Source of the DNA: Colias croceus
Lineage: Eukaryota > Arthropoda > Insecta > Lepidoptera > Pieridae
Assembly (NCBI RefSeq): GCF_905220415.1
Contig: NC_059545.1
Span: forward strand, 3,978,001-4,042,000
Direction: 5' to 3'
Length of the DNA: 64,000 nucleotides
Part shown: positions 45,084 through 56,224 of the stretch, piece by piece
Position numbering within the stretch: position 1 is the stretch's first letter
Layout: each line of letters begins with the position of its first letter
Notes under the pieces: model-generated
The model's database searches: none
The model's input: only the letters and a program-made list of their open reading frames with translations
What the model was told of the DNA's origin: nothing
Position numbers and translations under genes: made by a program

Positions 45084-45736
45084 ATCTATAATATAAAAAT
45101 GAATCCCAAAATGTGTTGGTAAGCGCATAACTTTAGAACAGCTGAACCGATTTCTTTAATTCTTTTTGCACGACGATGCGAAGCATCAGAGAGTGCTTTA
45201 CGATCGAAAAATTTTTTTCGCCTCATTTTTGCAGCTATTCTTATTATTATAGCCTTGTTAGTTCACGGAATCAAGATATTTTGCATACTATTGTCGAGAT
45301 AATTTAATGGAGATTAATCCCATACTTTTTAAAAATTGATTTACTCCAATAGAATTGGAAAAAAACACCGAAATAGGTCAAAAAATTTTCCTGTCCGTCA
45401 TGTGTGAAACCTGAAAACACTATAACTTGTGAAAAAATCCATCATTTGAGTTAATTTTTTTTTAAATATTCTAATCGACGATTGTAGGTCACTGAATGCG
45501 AATGATTAATTAATTCAGTGTCCTTTAATTGCAATTAATAAAAAACGAAAACTACAAGACTGTATATCTATATAATTTTTTTTTATTTTATATTTCATAA
45601 TTAAATGAGCATTATGAGTCGTGCACTTTTGGATTTTCCAAATAATTTTTTATTATATTCCTTGAAGTACGAGGATAGTTCTTATGTAGAGAAAACGTGA
45701 ATATGTACCACGGGCGAAGCCGGGGCGGACCGCTAG
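45084..45736 (+). mobile_element. Long composite B-like element (~650 bp)
   Basis: Left edge TCTATAATATAAAAATGAAT then AGAACAGCTGAACCGATTTC is a typical start. The right edge TACCACGGGCGAAGCCGGGG then CGGACCGCTAGTT is the usual end. Between them ~450 bp of extra sequence begins GCACGACGATGCGAAGCATC (hairpin GATGC/GCATC) and includes GCCTTGTTAGTTCACGG. Either this is a long parental form or an insertion into a short copy. Non-coding. Confidence 0.6.
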
Positions 45737-46644
45737 TTCCAAATAAAAGCAGATAAACTGTAGCAATTTTCTTAGAAATACTTCAATAATAATTATACCG
45801 AGATTCGCTGTGAGCACAATCAAGTGTTTTGCTAAGGATTCTTGGTAGACAATAGAGAGGCTACGGGAGCTCTATATCTAAATAGCTCTTTTCTCAAACC
45901 TCAATACTGAACGATCCTCTTATTTTGTAAACATTTCAGTTCCGTTTTCAACTGTTATTGGAGTTTCAAAGAATTGAGAATAAAACCGATTGAGACAATC
46001 TATATTTGTTTTACAATCCAGTGGTATTTATCGTTGTATATTCGCTTTGTTTTATCGTTGCATTTTGAAATAATGGCTTAAAGATATTCACGTTTATCTT
46101 ATCTAAATATAATATTGCGAATAACTAATTGGTTTTAAGGTTTTATTACTAGGTAGATAGTTGATGATACATATTGTCTACGGTAATTGAAAAAAATTGC
46201 TTCTCAAAATATTTATGATTCCTAATAAACATGTTTGTAAATATATCAATCTTCTAATTATAACAAATTTATGGTAATAATTTTAACTTTAATAAAACAA
46301 TAGGACTTTATATATACTACCACAGTTCCCTAATATTGTGATAACGTCAGCGAAGGGTGCTTCTCCTTTTCCGCAGAAACAAAACGTGCTCAGCTTGGTA
46401 ACGTAAGTAGCATGTGTTTTGGATTTGTACTCTTGTATTATTTTCATTGATTCAATACAAACTCTTTTAAAAACTTACAAACAGTCAGAAAAACTCTACA
46501 ATGTTTTTGAAAACTTTCAATATAACTCTGGATAGGTTATCTATATTTAGACACAAGAAATCCTGTTCGTCTTTAGTTTTTAGTTGAGAGGCGTATGTTG
46601 TAAATAAATAAACAAGGATTATAGAATAACTCTAATCCACAAAG
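45737..46644. other. AT-rich DNA, nothing recognised
   Basis: No gene or repeat supported. Confidence 0.45.
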
Positions 46645-46696
46645 AAGTGTGATTAGCGTGTTTTTTAAGGGCTTAAAAAACACGCTAATCACACTT
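46645..46696. repeat. Perfect hairpin, 25 bp arms, 2 bp loop
   Basis: AAGTGTGATTAGCGTGTTTT then TTAAG, GG, then the exact inverse. The loop is too small for a normal miRNA precursor and AATAAA is not adjacent. It is a recent palindrome of unknown origin. Confidence 0.92.
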
Positions 46697-46789
46697 CCAC
46701 GGTAACCGTCACGTCCAGACACATATAAAGCATAATACATTAAAAGTTACAAGCAAAACTCATTTACCAGGAATATTATACAAATATTC

Positions 46790-46958
46790 TGGGCCCTCTT
46801 CACAGTGGGCAACGTTGGGCGAGTAGAGGCAATCACTATAGAGTAGAGGGCCTATTTGTCTATGATCGGCCGTCATTGTAGATATTTATTCTTTATTCAA
46901 ACGGCAAACATCGACGATCATTTGTTGGGCCAACGCTGCCCATTGTGAAGATGGCCCA
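46790..46958. mobile_element. MITE with GGGCC.TCTTCACA inverted ends
   Basis: Left TGGGCCCTCTTCACAGTGGG then CAACGTTGGGC; right in inverse TGGGCCATCTTCACAATGGG then CAGCGTTGGCCC, giving ~32 bp TIRs with a few mismatches over a 169 bp element. TTC flanks both sides (46787-46789, 46959-46961), a possible 3 bp target duplication. Non-coding; superfamily unresolved. Confidence 0.8.
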
Positions 46959-46961
46959 TTC

Positions 46962-48316
46962 GATTATTTACAAAAGAATAGCCGCCCACGGTCACTTTCT
47001 TCTGACAGATATTATCATAGTTTTGTTTGTTTGGCCTCACCTTAATCGCTTATCTGTCAAATCGTAATCATCCATCAAAATACCTTCGTGAGCTTTATTG
47101 TTTAAAGTCGCGATTGTGTCAATCTTTTTATATTTACTTTTACTATGTCACCAGTTAAGTACTATTTCTTATTACGTAAAGGAATCAGTAATATGGGTAC
47201 TAGGTATAATTTCTTACTAGTTATGTTCTTTATTTACATTAACAATGTTGCTGTAATTTATTTGACACGAATTTTGATTCTAATAAAGACATGAGTGATT
47301 CAGAAACAATATCTAGAAAATTATACCTTCATATTAAAACAATTCATTAGTTTAAGTTCAGGAAATTTTCGATATCTTCATATAACATATTGTGTACACA
47401 GTATAAATAAGTAGCAGAAACCTTATTACATGGTGATGTTAACACCTGTCTAGAGGAAATTGGAGAGTGATTGATTAATGTTACACGCGACGGGAAACCA
47501 TGTAATCCTTTTCACGAAACCACATAAGTTTTATTCGCTCATACAAAAATAATTCAACAACGATGTATAAAACGTACAAAACATTCAAGGTATCTTATAG
47601 TCAGCTGTAATTTTCAAATAAATGCTTTAATTCTACAAAAAAGGTCACCGACGTTCTTAGCAAGGAAGGTGACTCCATATTCTAAAACCTCCTTCGTTTT
47701 TAATTTCGTTTTAAAAGAAATGAATTCGACATTTCAAAAATAGAATTAGAATAGAATTAGAAGAACTAATATTTCAAATATTATAGAAGAGTCGAGAGAA
47801 AAAATTGTCTATGAAATACGTGTTTCAAATAATTATTTGATTTGATGTTCTATTGAAATTAGCTTTTATTTTATAGAGCTGTCCCTTGATTGAATTTTGT
47901 CTACAAATTGTAGTTTATTTAGTTTCTTGAAATATTAAATTATAATTTTCTTTTCTTTGTCTTTTTGAAATTCAGTTTATGTTTCGTTCAATAATATAGA
48001 GACAAAACTCCGCCATTTTAAATATTGCTCCAAAACATTATACAAACATAGTAAAAATCCTATTATGGTACTATCCGACAAAAACAGTACACACAGGACT
48101 GCGTATAAATTACTCCAAGATAATAGATTTCACAAATACGCGGTTTTTCATTGTATTAACCGTTGTGCGCAACGGATGGCCGACATTAAACGTTATGATA
48201 GGGTCACTAGCGCCGTTAACCTGTGGTTTAGGTTATGTTACATTATTACCAATCGACACTTTTATGTATTCCATAACTCTTATAAAATGACATAATTATG
48301 GTTCGTCACTGTGTTA
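46962..48316. other. AT-rich DNA, no gene supported
   Basis: A 76-codon ATG frame (48065-48295) is slightly GC-richer than its surroundings, but it has no recognisable domain and is within chance expectation. No repeat identified. Confidence 0.4.
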
Positions 48317-48533
48317 TCTACACTAATGTTATAAAGAGGAAAACTTTGTTTGTTTGATTGTAATGAATAGGCTCATAAACTACTGGACCGATTTTAAAAA
48401 TTCTTTCACCATTCGAAAGCTACACTATCCACGAGTAATATAGGATAGGTTTTATCCCGGAAATTCCACGGGAACGGGAACTATGCGGGTTTTTCTTTGA
48501 AAACGCGGGCGAAGCCGCAGGCGGAAAGCTAGT
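48317..48533 (+). mobile_element. Family A/B hybrid-type element
   Basis: TCTACACTAATGTTATAAAG then AGGAAAACTTTGTTTGTTTG, then GGCTCATAAACTACTGGACC, TTCACCATTCGAAAGCTACA, and the B-type right half GGTTTTATCCCGGAAATTCC, ACGGGAACGGGAACTATGCG, CGCGGGCGAAGCCGCAGGCG, GAAAGCTAGT. The 5' body is distinct from the main A and B forms and resembles that of 51962-52134. Non-coding. Confidence 0.8.
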
Positions 48534-49462
48534 TGTATATAGTTTATTCGATTGTTTGAAACGAAGTGGATGATGTTACAAAGTGTTTTATGTTCGTTCT
48601 GAAACGGAATTTATCGTTTTGAAAGGGAAAGTTTGTGTTTTACATTGTTTGATATCGTATTTAAATACCGTATAATCAAGTATCAGTATACGCATATTTT
48701 TTTAAGGAGAGAGCCAATTTTTTATATCGCCATATTGGGAACTATTTATCACTTGTTTGGCCTTTTCGAATCTATGAAAAGATTGTCAGAATAACGTTAA
48801 TCCTAATTAAATTGTTGTAATACGAACAACGTCATATTAAGGTTACTATTTTACCAAATTCGATTCCAGTTCAAGTTATTGATGTATATCAAAAACACAA
48901 AAATAGACAATCATAATAACATTAAGTAGTAGCCGTATTACATATTATCTAGTTGAGAAATCGAGTCAACTTGTTCACCGCTTCGGTACAAACAAATAAG
49001 CCATTCAGACCTTCCATTAAGTCAGGTGGGCGATATTTATAGCTCGCCATAATGCTTCATTTGCTTTTCCCTTACATAAATGTATTACAAAGTTACGAAC
49101 ACTGCGTGTGAATGTTGGTCTCAATGCACGCGAGAATGTGACATCGACACGCTAGTATATCCATTTGGGCATATATCACACGTATAATCCCATAAGATTT
49201 GGTGGTATCTGAATTAATAAGCGACTTCCCAGTAAGTACGGTTAGCAGATTCAGCAGGTTAACCCTCGGGAGTTGAGCGGATTATTAATGTTATATAACC
49301 TACTCGAACGGCTCTTAAAATTTACATACGATTGCACTTAACTTTAATACTCTAGGTTTAAACTGATAGAGATTGAATAATGAAGTTTTAATAGAAATTG
49401 TGTATATTATAAGTCATACAGGACAATGGAACAAGTTACATTTAATAATAGCCCAATACTAC
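48534..49462. other. AT-rich DNA, nothing recognised
   Basis: No gene supported. A modest GC rise occurs near 49010-49150. Confidence 0.45.
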
Positions 49463-50915
49463 TTATTTATTTATTTATTAGACACACCAATAATGACTCA
49501 ATTAATACAATTTACAGAAGTACATTAATCATTATTTCCTGAACTGAATTGGCCAAAAAGCAGGCGTATACAACAATTATAAAAAAACAGGTCTTAAAAT
49601 TTTTCAGTTTTAAGTCTAAAAATACATAGTTAATCAAATTTATCATCCATTGAAAAAAAATAAGTATAAAAACATAAAATTCATTACACAATTACAAATT
49701 TATCAAGAATACATAAAATCATTACTACAATAATAACATGAATAAGGCGTAGGGATGTGACGACCCCATCGCCCCCGGTTGGCATATCTACAATAGATAT
49801 CCCAACCGTGCAGTCAGTCACCCCGCAGGGCACCTTGTGGCGAGGTGTCGGGGAGTAGCGACCCCGCGGGAACCGAGCGCTCCCGGGGGAGGTCCCTGTC
49901 CTCACCTCTGGGCTGTCCCGGTGGCAGTTCGGAGTGAACAATGACGAGGTTCAGGATCTCCTACCTCTGGCTTGCCTTTGTTGGCCGTCCAGAGTGGAGC
50001 CGCTAGAGCTATATGCTCGGGGGTGGAAGTGTCTAATGGCGTAATAGCGGGGAAACCCATGGTGAAACCGGTGCCGCACCACTCTACACCCCCAGCCGTT
50101 CAGCTGATGTTGCCCCCTTATTGCCATTCTCGGTAACCTTTTTGGGAGCCCATCGACCGAACTGGCGAGTCACCATCTGCCATAATTTTCAATTTTTAAT
50201 ATTGAAAAGGCAGACGTCCATAGTCCCCATAGACCCAATATACCAGTCCATCTAACACCCCCTTCCATAACCCAGTTTTATTCATTTCCATTTTTCTGCA
50301 ATAGTCCTACATTGGCCGCGGACTGCCCAGGGCTGTATCTCTATAGTGCAGCCATGGGCAGGCTGCGGCTGGTGTCCCACAACACATTAAATTCTCTAAA
50401 GGGCCTCTGCGTGTTGGACCTGTGTCCCCACGTCTTCTTCTTTGTCGATTCACTCTTGGCAGAGTGGTCGTGTGTCGAGTGGTCACGTTGAGACGTCCAC
50501 ATCGGTGGTAGAGGCGGACACAGCTTTCCGCACGATCTCCCGCCATCTCTTCCTGTTACTAGACTGTCTGGCGCAGTCTGATACGCGAATTCCTACAGCA
50601 GATTTCACTTGGTCGGTCCAGCGCATTGGTGACCTGCCGCGCGATCTGATTCCTTCCACCTTTCCTTGTACCACTAGCCGCTCAATGGAGTTGTTATCTC
50701 GCCTAGACACGTGTCCAAAGTATTGCAGTATGCGCGACTGTACTACGGTCGATAAACGCTGTTTGATGCCGAGCTCTTGGAGTATGGACTCGTTGGTGCG
50801 AAACTCTGTCCACGATATCCCCAGCATCTTCCTCCAGCACCACATTTCTAGAGCATTTATCTTCCCTTTTTCCAACTCGCGCACTGTCCACGTTTCTGCC
50901 GCGTAAAGAAAATGT
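49463..50915 (-). mobile_element. Composite non-LTR element: RTE 3' end plus GC-rich module
   Basis: Read on the minus strand: the last ~145 codons of an RTE-type pol (50915-50483), a short AAAGAAGAAGACG run near 50433, then ~700 bp of GC-rich sequence (50430-49740). That module includes GCGCTCGGTTCCCGCGGGGT, CCTGCGGGGTGACTGACTGC and GGCGAGTCACC (plus-strand text). An AT-rich 3' stretch follows, finishing with TCTAATAAATAAATAAATAA at 49463-49485. The tail marks the 3' end of a reverse-transcribed element. The GC module resembles, from memory, 5' regions of lepidopteran LINEs, so two elements may be joined. Strong compositional contrast with the surroundings. Confidence 0.7.
50483..50915 (-). 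pseudogene. RTE-clade LINE pol, C-terminal fragment
   Basis: C-terminal ~145 residues of a non-LTR endonuclease/reverse-transcriptase polyprotein. Recognisable motifs in order: AAETWTVRELEKGK, MWCWRKMLGISW, RTNESILQELGIK, LSTVVQSRILQYFGHVSRRD, GKVEGIRSRGRSPMRWTDQV, RKRWREIVRKAV. This is the conserved region downstream of the RT thumb in RTE-like pol proteins. The catalytic RT and endonuclease domains are absent, because the element is 5'-truncated, as is usual for LINEs. The frame extends further 5' to a false ATG at 50986, but the residues before the AAETW block are unrelated. The frame is open to its stop, so truncation and not decay disabled it. Confidence 0.85.
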
Positions 50916-51961
50916 CCCCACGTACGCCCTCCAAAGGACCGGGTATCATCCTTATGGCGATACCCGTGTATTATGGAGAGAGACATGAATAAAGTTTTGA
51001 AATTTTATACATCCATGAAATAAAAAAAATAAAAAAAAATTTAAAAAATAAGTCTTCAAACGCGAAAGCTTCAGTCAGCAAGTCTTATTTCCTACAAAAT
51101 AACATGTACTTTACGTTAATGGTATATTATGTATAAATAGGTAAATCTATAATACCACTAATAATATGCCAAATATAGGTACCTTAACATTACATAAAAA
51201 GAACTCTACTAATTTAAAAGGTAAATTAAAGTCCTCATCAATTAATCTATTTGAGAAAACAAAATGATGGCAAGTTGGACATATAAGTGTTTTTGAGTTG
51301 TTCATTATAGTGTCGCTGTAATAGTTTATTCGTGAATAAATAACACATTTTACTCTTGTAACTTTTATCCATATGTTTTCTTCATGTGCATAATATGTTT
51401 CTCTTATTATTTGTATTTATTCTAAATATTTCATACTAAAGGTATTTAGTGTAGGACGTTCTTTCTGTCTATACAAGTATGTTCGCACACGAATCAATTA
51501 TCACGCATTGTGAAAGCTGTCTAAGTGTATGGGAAAAGGTTGTAGAAAAGCCACAGGTCAAATTGTGTTCAATTTCATAAAGGGAATAATTGTTGTCCAA
51601 TTTTGTATGTATCCACTAATTATTATGCTTACACGAGGCAATAAAAACTTCTAAAGAAATTTTATCGTAATTATCGAATGTCAAGAGATTACCTTTATTA
51701 TTCAACTTCAAAAGAAAATGGTTGAAAAGAGAGAATTAATTAAAACAGCTATAACAGATGTGTAGAAAATTAAATTTTGTTTATGTAGTTGTGACTGTTA
51801 TTTGTTATTTTATGATCATCGAATTATAAAGCGGCTTTCTACTAACAATGATTTACTTTTCACTATAAACGTCGAATATATAATTAAAATAGGCAGTTGA
51901 ATAGACGAGTACCTACCTACTTATAAATGTATAAAATATCGCTATATCATATAAATGTATA
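50916..51961. other. AT-rich DNA beyond the LINE
   Basis: Begins with an A-rich run (51020-51050). No gene or repeat recognised. Confidence 0.45.
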
Positions 51962-52134
51962 AGCGGTCCGCCCCGGCTTCGCCCGTGGTACATATTTCGC
52001 AATAAAAATTAGCCTATGTTCTTTCTCAGGGTCTAAAGATTGTCTGTGCCAAATTTCATCAAAATCGGTCCAGTAGTTTATGAGCATTACAATCAAATAA
52101 ACAAATAAAGTTTTCCTCTTTACCTATAATTGTA
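51962..52134 (-). mobile_element. Family B-type element
   Basis: GCGGTCCGCCCCGGCTTCGC, CCGTGGTACATATTTCGC, AGCCTATGTTCTTTCTCAGG, CCAAATTTCATCAAAATCGG, CCAGTAGTTTATGAGCATTA, CAAATAAAGTTTTCCTCTTT. It shares its far end with 48317-48533 and its GGTCCGCCCCGGCTTC end with 20029-20213, so modules are shuffled between copies. Non-coding. Confidence 0.8.
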
Positions 52135-53130
52135 GATGACGTAAATTCCTATAATTTATCGTTAACAGATTATGGTTAAGAATTCGCACCTTCAATGAAA
52201 TATAATTTTTTGTAGTGGTTTAAATAAAAATGGTTAGTGTTATGGATATTCGGAAATTAAAATATTTAATCAACTCCTTTGTAAAAAATTATTCAAGAGA
52301 AGTTCTATTATAGGAATAGACCAACTTGCTTAAACTTTTTATAAATTAGGACGTTACGTATGTTCTTTTCTATGTGCAGGCTCCCACTATCGAATACTTA
52401 TACACAAGAAAACCTTATTTATTTGCTAGTAGGTAAATGCTTATAAAGAAATAAGAAAAGTTTTTTTTCCCTGCTTGTACCTTGTTATTTTAGTCACGTC
52501 AGAAATCGCTCTCTCATAAATATAAGCCAAATTTTTATAGGTGGAAGTAGGCGAGTAACATCTACGATTTATCATTGCTCTAGCGTTGTGCCCCGGCTTC
52601 AACTGTGAATCATATGAGTAGAAATAATATAGCCAGATTTTAACAAGGAGTTATAATCGACTTTCTAGATTCTTCTCTTTTAATAGTTAAGAGTTATACA
52701 ATCGACTTTCAACAGCATATTTTGATATGAATTGAATTGAATGGTACCTATGTCAAAGATGATTGGTTTAAGATTGGTTTTATGACGGATTCACACTCGC
52801 ATCCATCATTCAGTCCTCTATTTATGTCATTATTTCTGTAAGAGACCTTTAAATAGATTTCATAATAAAGTGGTTAACAATAAATTAACAAATAACACAC
52901 AGCTCACTGTGATGTGTTTTCCTTTAAAAATTCAAACGAGTTCATTTGCAATTTGTATCTTTCTAGAAATAACGTTTTCAGAAACAAGAAATGCATATAG
53001 GTAATAACAGTAAGTATTATGTTCATGTCTAAAAAATACATTTCTAACTATATTATGCATTCCCCATCACACTATGTACTATTTCCTCAAGGATCAACAT
53101 AACCTGTTACATTTAAAGGTACATTAGAAC
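52135..53130. other. AT-rich DNA, nothing recognised
   Basis: No feature supported. Confidence 0.45.
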
Positions 53131-53296
53131 ATATATATATAAATCTCGTGTCACAATGTTTGTCCTCAATGGACTCCTCTAAACCACTTAACCGATTATA
53201 ATAAAATTCGCACACCATGTGCAGTTCGATCCAACTTGAGAGATAGGATAGTTTAAACATGTAGGTACCACGGGCGAAGCCGGGGCGGACCGCTAG
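53131..53296 (+). mobile_element. Family B-type element, short variant
   Basis: ATATATATATAAATCTCGTG, GTCACAATGTTTGTCC, CCTCTAAACCACTTAACCGA, TTCGCACACCATGTGCAGTT, then the TACCACGGGCGAAGCCGGGG, CGGACCGCTAGT end. Another distinct 5' body joined to the same 3' module. Non-coding. Confidence 0.75.
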
Positions 53297-53690
53297 TTAG
53301 AACGTAATTATTAAAACATATTCTAGCAAGCATCAGTCAAAGCAAATGTAAAAGTAAGTACCTACTACCCGCATGCCTTATAAGGGAGAGATAAACGGTA
53401 AATAATATCTTCATTGCTATCGGAAGTAGAGGCTATTAAACAGGCATATGGACTTATTTCGAGTCAATTATACTGGTAGTAAAGTCATCCATCACAGATT
53501 ATCAACGCGTTTTATAGGGCGTCGTAAAACACAGCTTGAGTACTTTGATTGTATTAATTTGAGTAATTTCCTTTGTAACATGCTATCAGAAGTGCTATCG
53601 GAAGGAACGTCTGCTAAATTTATACAAACATTTTAAATAATACAGAATTAATTCAGTCTATATTCATAACTATATATTTTAAGTTATCTT
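53297..53690. other. AT-rich DNA, no gene supported
   Basis: A 62-codon frame from 53448 has no recognisable domain. Nothing else seen. Confidence 0.4.
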
Positions 53691-53886
53691 TACTAGTATT
53701 ATAAAGCTGAATAGTGTGTTTGTTTGTTTGTTGAACGAGGTTATTTCAGGAACTGCTGGTCCGGTTTGAAAAATTATTTCGGTGTTAGATAGTCTATTTA
53801 TCGAGGAAGGCTATAAGGCAATACATCATTACGCTAGGACCAAATGGAATGGATTACTGCGGGTAAAACCGCTGGGCACAGTTAGT
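53691..53886 (+). mobile_element. Family A element
   Basis: TACTAGTATTATAAAGCTGA, TTTGTTTGTTTGTTG, mutated GAACGAGGTTATTTCAGG, GGTCCGGTTTGAAAAATTAT, TTTATCGAGGAAGGCTATAA, GCGGGTAAAACCGCTGGGCA, CAGTTAGT. Most CpGs of the consensus are mutated. Non-coding. Confidence 0.8.
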
Positions 53887-54142
53887 AAACAATAACTTCA
53901 AAATAGATTAAACAACGTAAAAGTGGATAAGTCTAGTAAACCAAAATTTACAAATATTTAACAAATCCGCTTATCTAGCCAAAGGTATTACAGTATTACA
54001 TATACCTACAGTATTTCATCGGATCAATTAACAATAACTAAATTTGAATTAAGCTAAAATTTAATTGCGTAAAACATATCGTATTTAACACGTTTGCATC
54101 GTTATAGAGTATAGTTTAATTAATTTATAATATTGGTTTTAA

Positions 54143-54380
54143 TCCATACTAATATTATAAATGCGAAAGTAAAGTCTCTGTCTGTCTGTCTGTTACTCAA
54201 TCACGCCTTACCTACTGAACCAATTTGCATGAAATTTGGTATAGAGATATTTTAATACCCGAGAAAGGACATAGGCTACCGGGAAATAGGATAGGTTTTA
54301 TCCCGGAAATCCCACGGGATTGGGAACTATGCGGGTTTTTCTTTGACTGCGCGGGTGAAGCTGCGGGTGGAAAGCTAGTA
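54143..54380 (+). mobile_element. Family B element, nearly full length
   Basis: CCATACTAATATTATAAATG, CGAAAGTAAAG, (CTGT)4, CAATCACGCCTTACC, TGCATGAAATTTGGTATAGA, ACCCGAGAAAGGACATAGGC, GGTTTTATCCCGGAAATCCC, GGGAACTATGCGGGTTTTTC, GCGGGTGAAGCTGCGGGTGG and AAAGCTAGT. It contains both the GGCTACCGGG and GGATAGG versions of the middle block in tandem, suggesting recombination between subfamilies. The 74-codon frame starting inside is not a gene. Confidence 0.85.
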
Positions 54381-55528
54381 TTGAATAATCTGCATAAATA
54401 TGTAACTAGCTGCTATCCTGACAAAAGTTGTTCTGCCTTACTCTTATAACTTAGGGGTATGAAAATAGATGTTGGCCGATTCACAGATCTATCCGATAAG
54501 CATAAAATTTCATGAGAGTCGATCCAGTCGAGGTTTTATGGTAACTAACTAACAACAAGATTTTTATAAATAGAGAGATGATAGAAATGGAAACTGGGTC
54601 AAGAAACTCAGAACTTGATACCGTCCATTAGTATTAAAAACAAAAGAAAGTATTAATACACGTTAACCGCACTGCATACATGATGTCTCCTGAAGGCAAC
54701 TATTTTTCCTCATTGCAAAAAAGTACCGATTAGTTCCGCCAAGGAATTAGCTTGTCACATTGTATAGAGACAGTACACCATTTATCTTTTGGTGACAACG
54801 AGCGGTGTCGCCAGCCAAGAGTGTTACTGCCTCACTTCTCAAACTACAAACAACGAACAAATTTGAACCTTATCCCCTTGCATTAAGCTTGGCAAATTGT
54901 AACCAAAATGTATAGAGTCCCATAAATCGTGAGATATCTCAAGTGGTACACCGTGTTGGTAAATTCGTAGTACGGATGCGGGATAAATCTTTCGATATTG
55001 AGGTGTTGACGTTTTAATTATTAGGTGTTATAACAGTTTGGGTGATAAAATATTATGTTTACTAATAAACTATTCTTACTTTCAGATTTTCGCCGATCTC
55101 GAGACATCGTATCATAAGGTATGTTTGCATTCAAAATAATACAAGTGACAAATTTATCATTTTTACTCTACTATTAAAATTTGCTCTCATTAATAAACAG
55201 TATTTTTTTTTGGCTTTATATAATATTATTATTCCGTACAATTATAAATGAAACAAATTATTATTCTTTAAAATATCCGATTCACAACATTTTTAAAAGT
55301 AGCTAGAGTCATGTGTTATTCTGAATTGTTCAATCACAACACATTTTGTAATTTCTCATTAAAAATTAAACACAATTAATAATGAGGAAGTGAATTATTG
55401 CCTATAATCATTTTATGATAAATATAAAATTGAATTACGAAACTTTTAATTGAACACACCAGCTGTGTAATCTTGAGAAATCGTTGATCATCACTTGCAT
55501 TTTCACTCAAAGTGATTATATTACAAAT
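54381..55528. other. AT-rich DNA, no gene supported
   Basis: A GC-richer patch at about 54660-54850 is unique-looking and unassigned. Remainder AT-rich. Confidence 0.4.
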
Positions 55529-55718
55529 CTATACTAATATTATAAAGCTGAAGATTTTTTTGTTTGTTTGAACGCGCTGATCTCAGGAACTACTGGTCCG
55601 ATCTGAAAAATTATTTCGGTGTTAGATAGCCCATTTATCAAGGAAGGCTATATAATATCATCACGCTAAGACCAACGGGAGCGAAGCAATGCGGGTGAAA
55701 CCGCGGGGAACAGCTAGT
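55529..55718 (+). mobile_element. Family A element
   Basis: CTATACTAATATTATAAAGC, AACGCGCTGATCTCAGGAAC, TACTGGTCCGATCTGAAAAA, TTTCGGTGTTAGATAGCCC, TTTATCAAGGAAGGCTATAT, AAGACCAACGGGAGCGAAGC, GGGTGAAACCGCGGGG and CAGCTAGT. One of the best-preserved A copies. Non-coding. Confidence 0.88.
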
Positions 55719-55925
55719 TTACACTATAGTGATTCCATTCGGGCGTAACTTCGAGGTGCTCATCAGCCTATTAGCTGAGTAATTAACTGCAAATTCTATT
55801 CATGAGTTACAAAACTTTCAGAATGTTGTAATGGACTTCGAATCTTTGAAACAAAAGACTAACAAGGGCTTTTGTTCCTTGAGAACTTCTATACTATTTG
55901 ATTAAATGTCTTCTCATTGGTTACG

Positions 55926-56224
55926 CCGTTAGTACACCGACGCATTCGCGTGCGGCAGCGAAACAACGAAAAATCTGTCAGTAGTATGGCAGGTTTTCGC
56001 ATATTATGATATGTCTCACTCTAGCACATAGATAGGTAGATGAAATAGTTGCGTCCTTGTCAGTATTGTTTCGCAAGAAACTGCGAAATGGCCATTACAC
56101 AGACGCATTGCGAAAAAGTTGCGAAAACATTGCTGTTTACTAACGTTCCGCAGATATTTCGCTACGCAGTAGGTAGTTTCGCAGAGATTCGCTGCCGCAC
56201 GCGAATGCGTCGGTGTACTAACGG
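55926..56224. mobile_element. MITE with perfect 37 bp TIRs
   Basis: CCGTTAGTACACCGACGCAT then TCGCGTGCGGCAGCGAA at 55926-55962 is matched exactly in inverse at 56188-56224. The interior keeps loose symmetry (AGTAG, GCGAAA blocks). If the true ends are GTACACC/GGTGTAC, a TA lies on both sides, as in Tc1/mariner targets, but CCGT/ACGG outside is also symmetric. Non-coding; the 65-codon frame overlapping its right half is accidental. Zero mismatches in TIRs rich in CpG suggests recent activity. Confidence 0.88.

Noticed and set aside
46645..46696. miRNA precursor
   Set aside because: A 2 bp loop and perfect pairing do not fit a miRNA hairpin.
48065..48295. 76-codon ATG frame
   Set aside because: No recognisable domain, basic and irregular composition, chance-level length.
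49684..49941. 85-codon minus ORF in the GC-rich module
   Set aside because: Low-complexity frame created by GC-rich sequence of a non-LTR element; no recognised domain.
50442..50906. 154-codon plus-strand ORF
   Set aside because: It is the antisense of the RTE LINE pol fragment, whose minus-strand product has clear family motifs.
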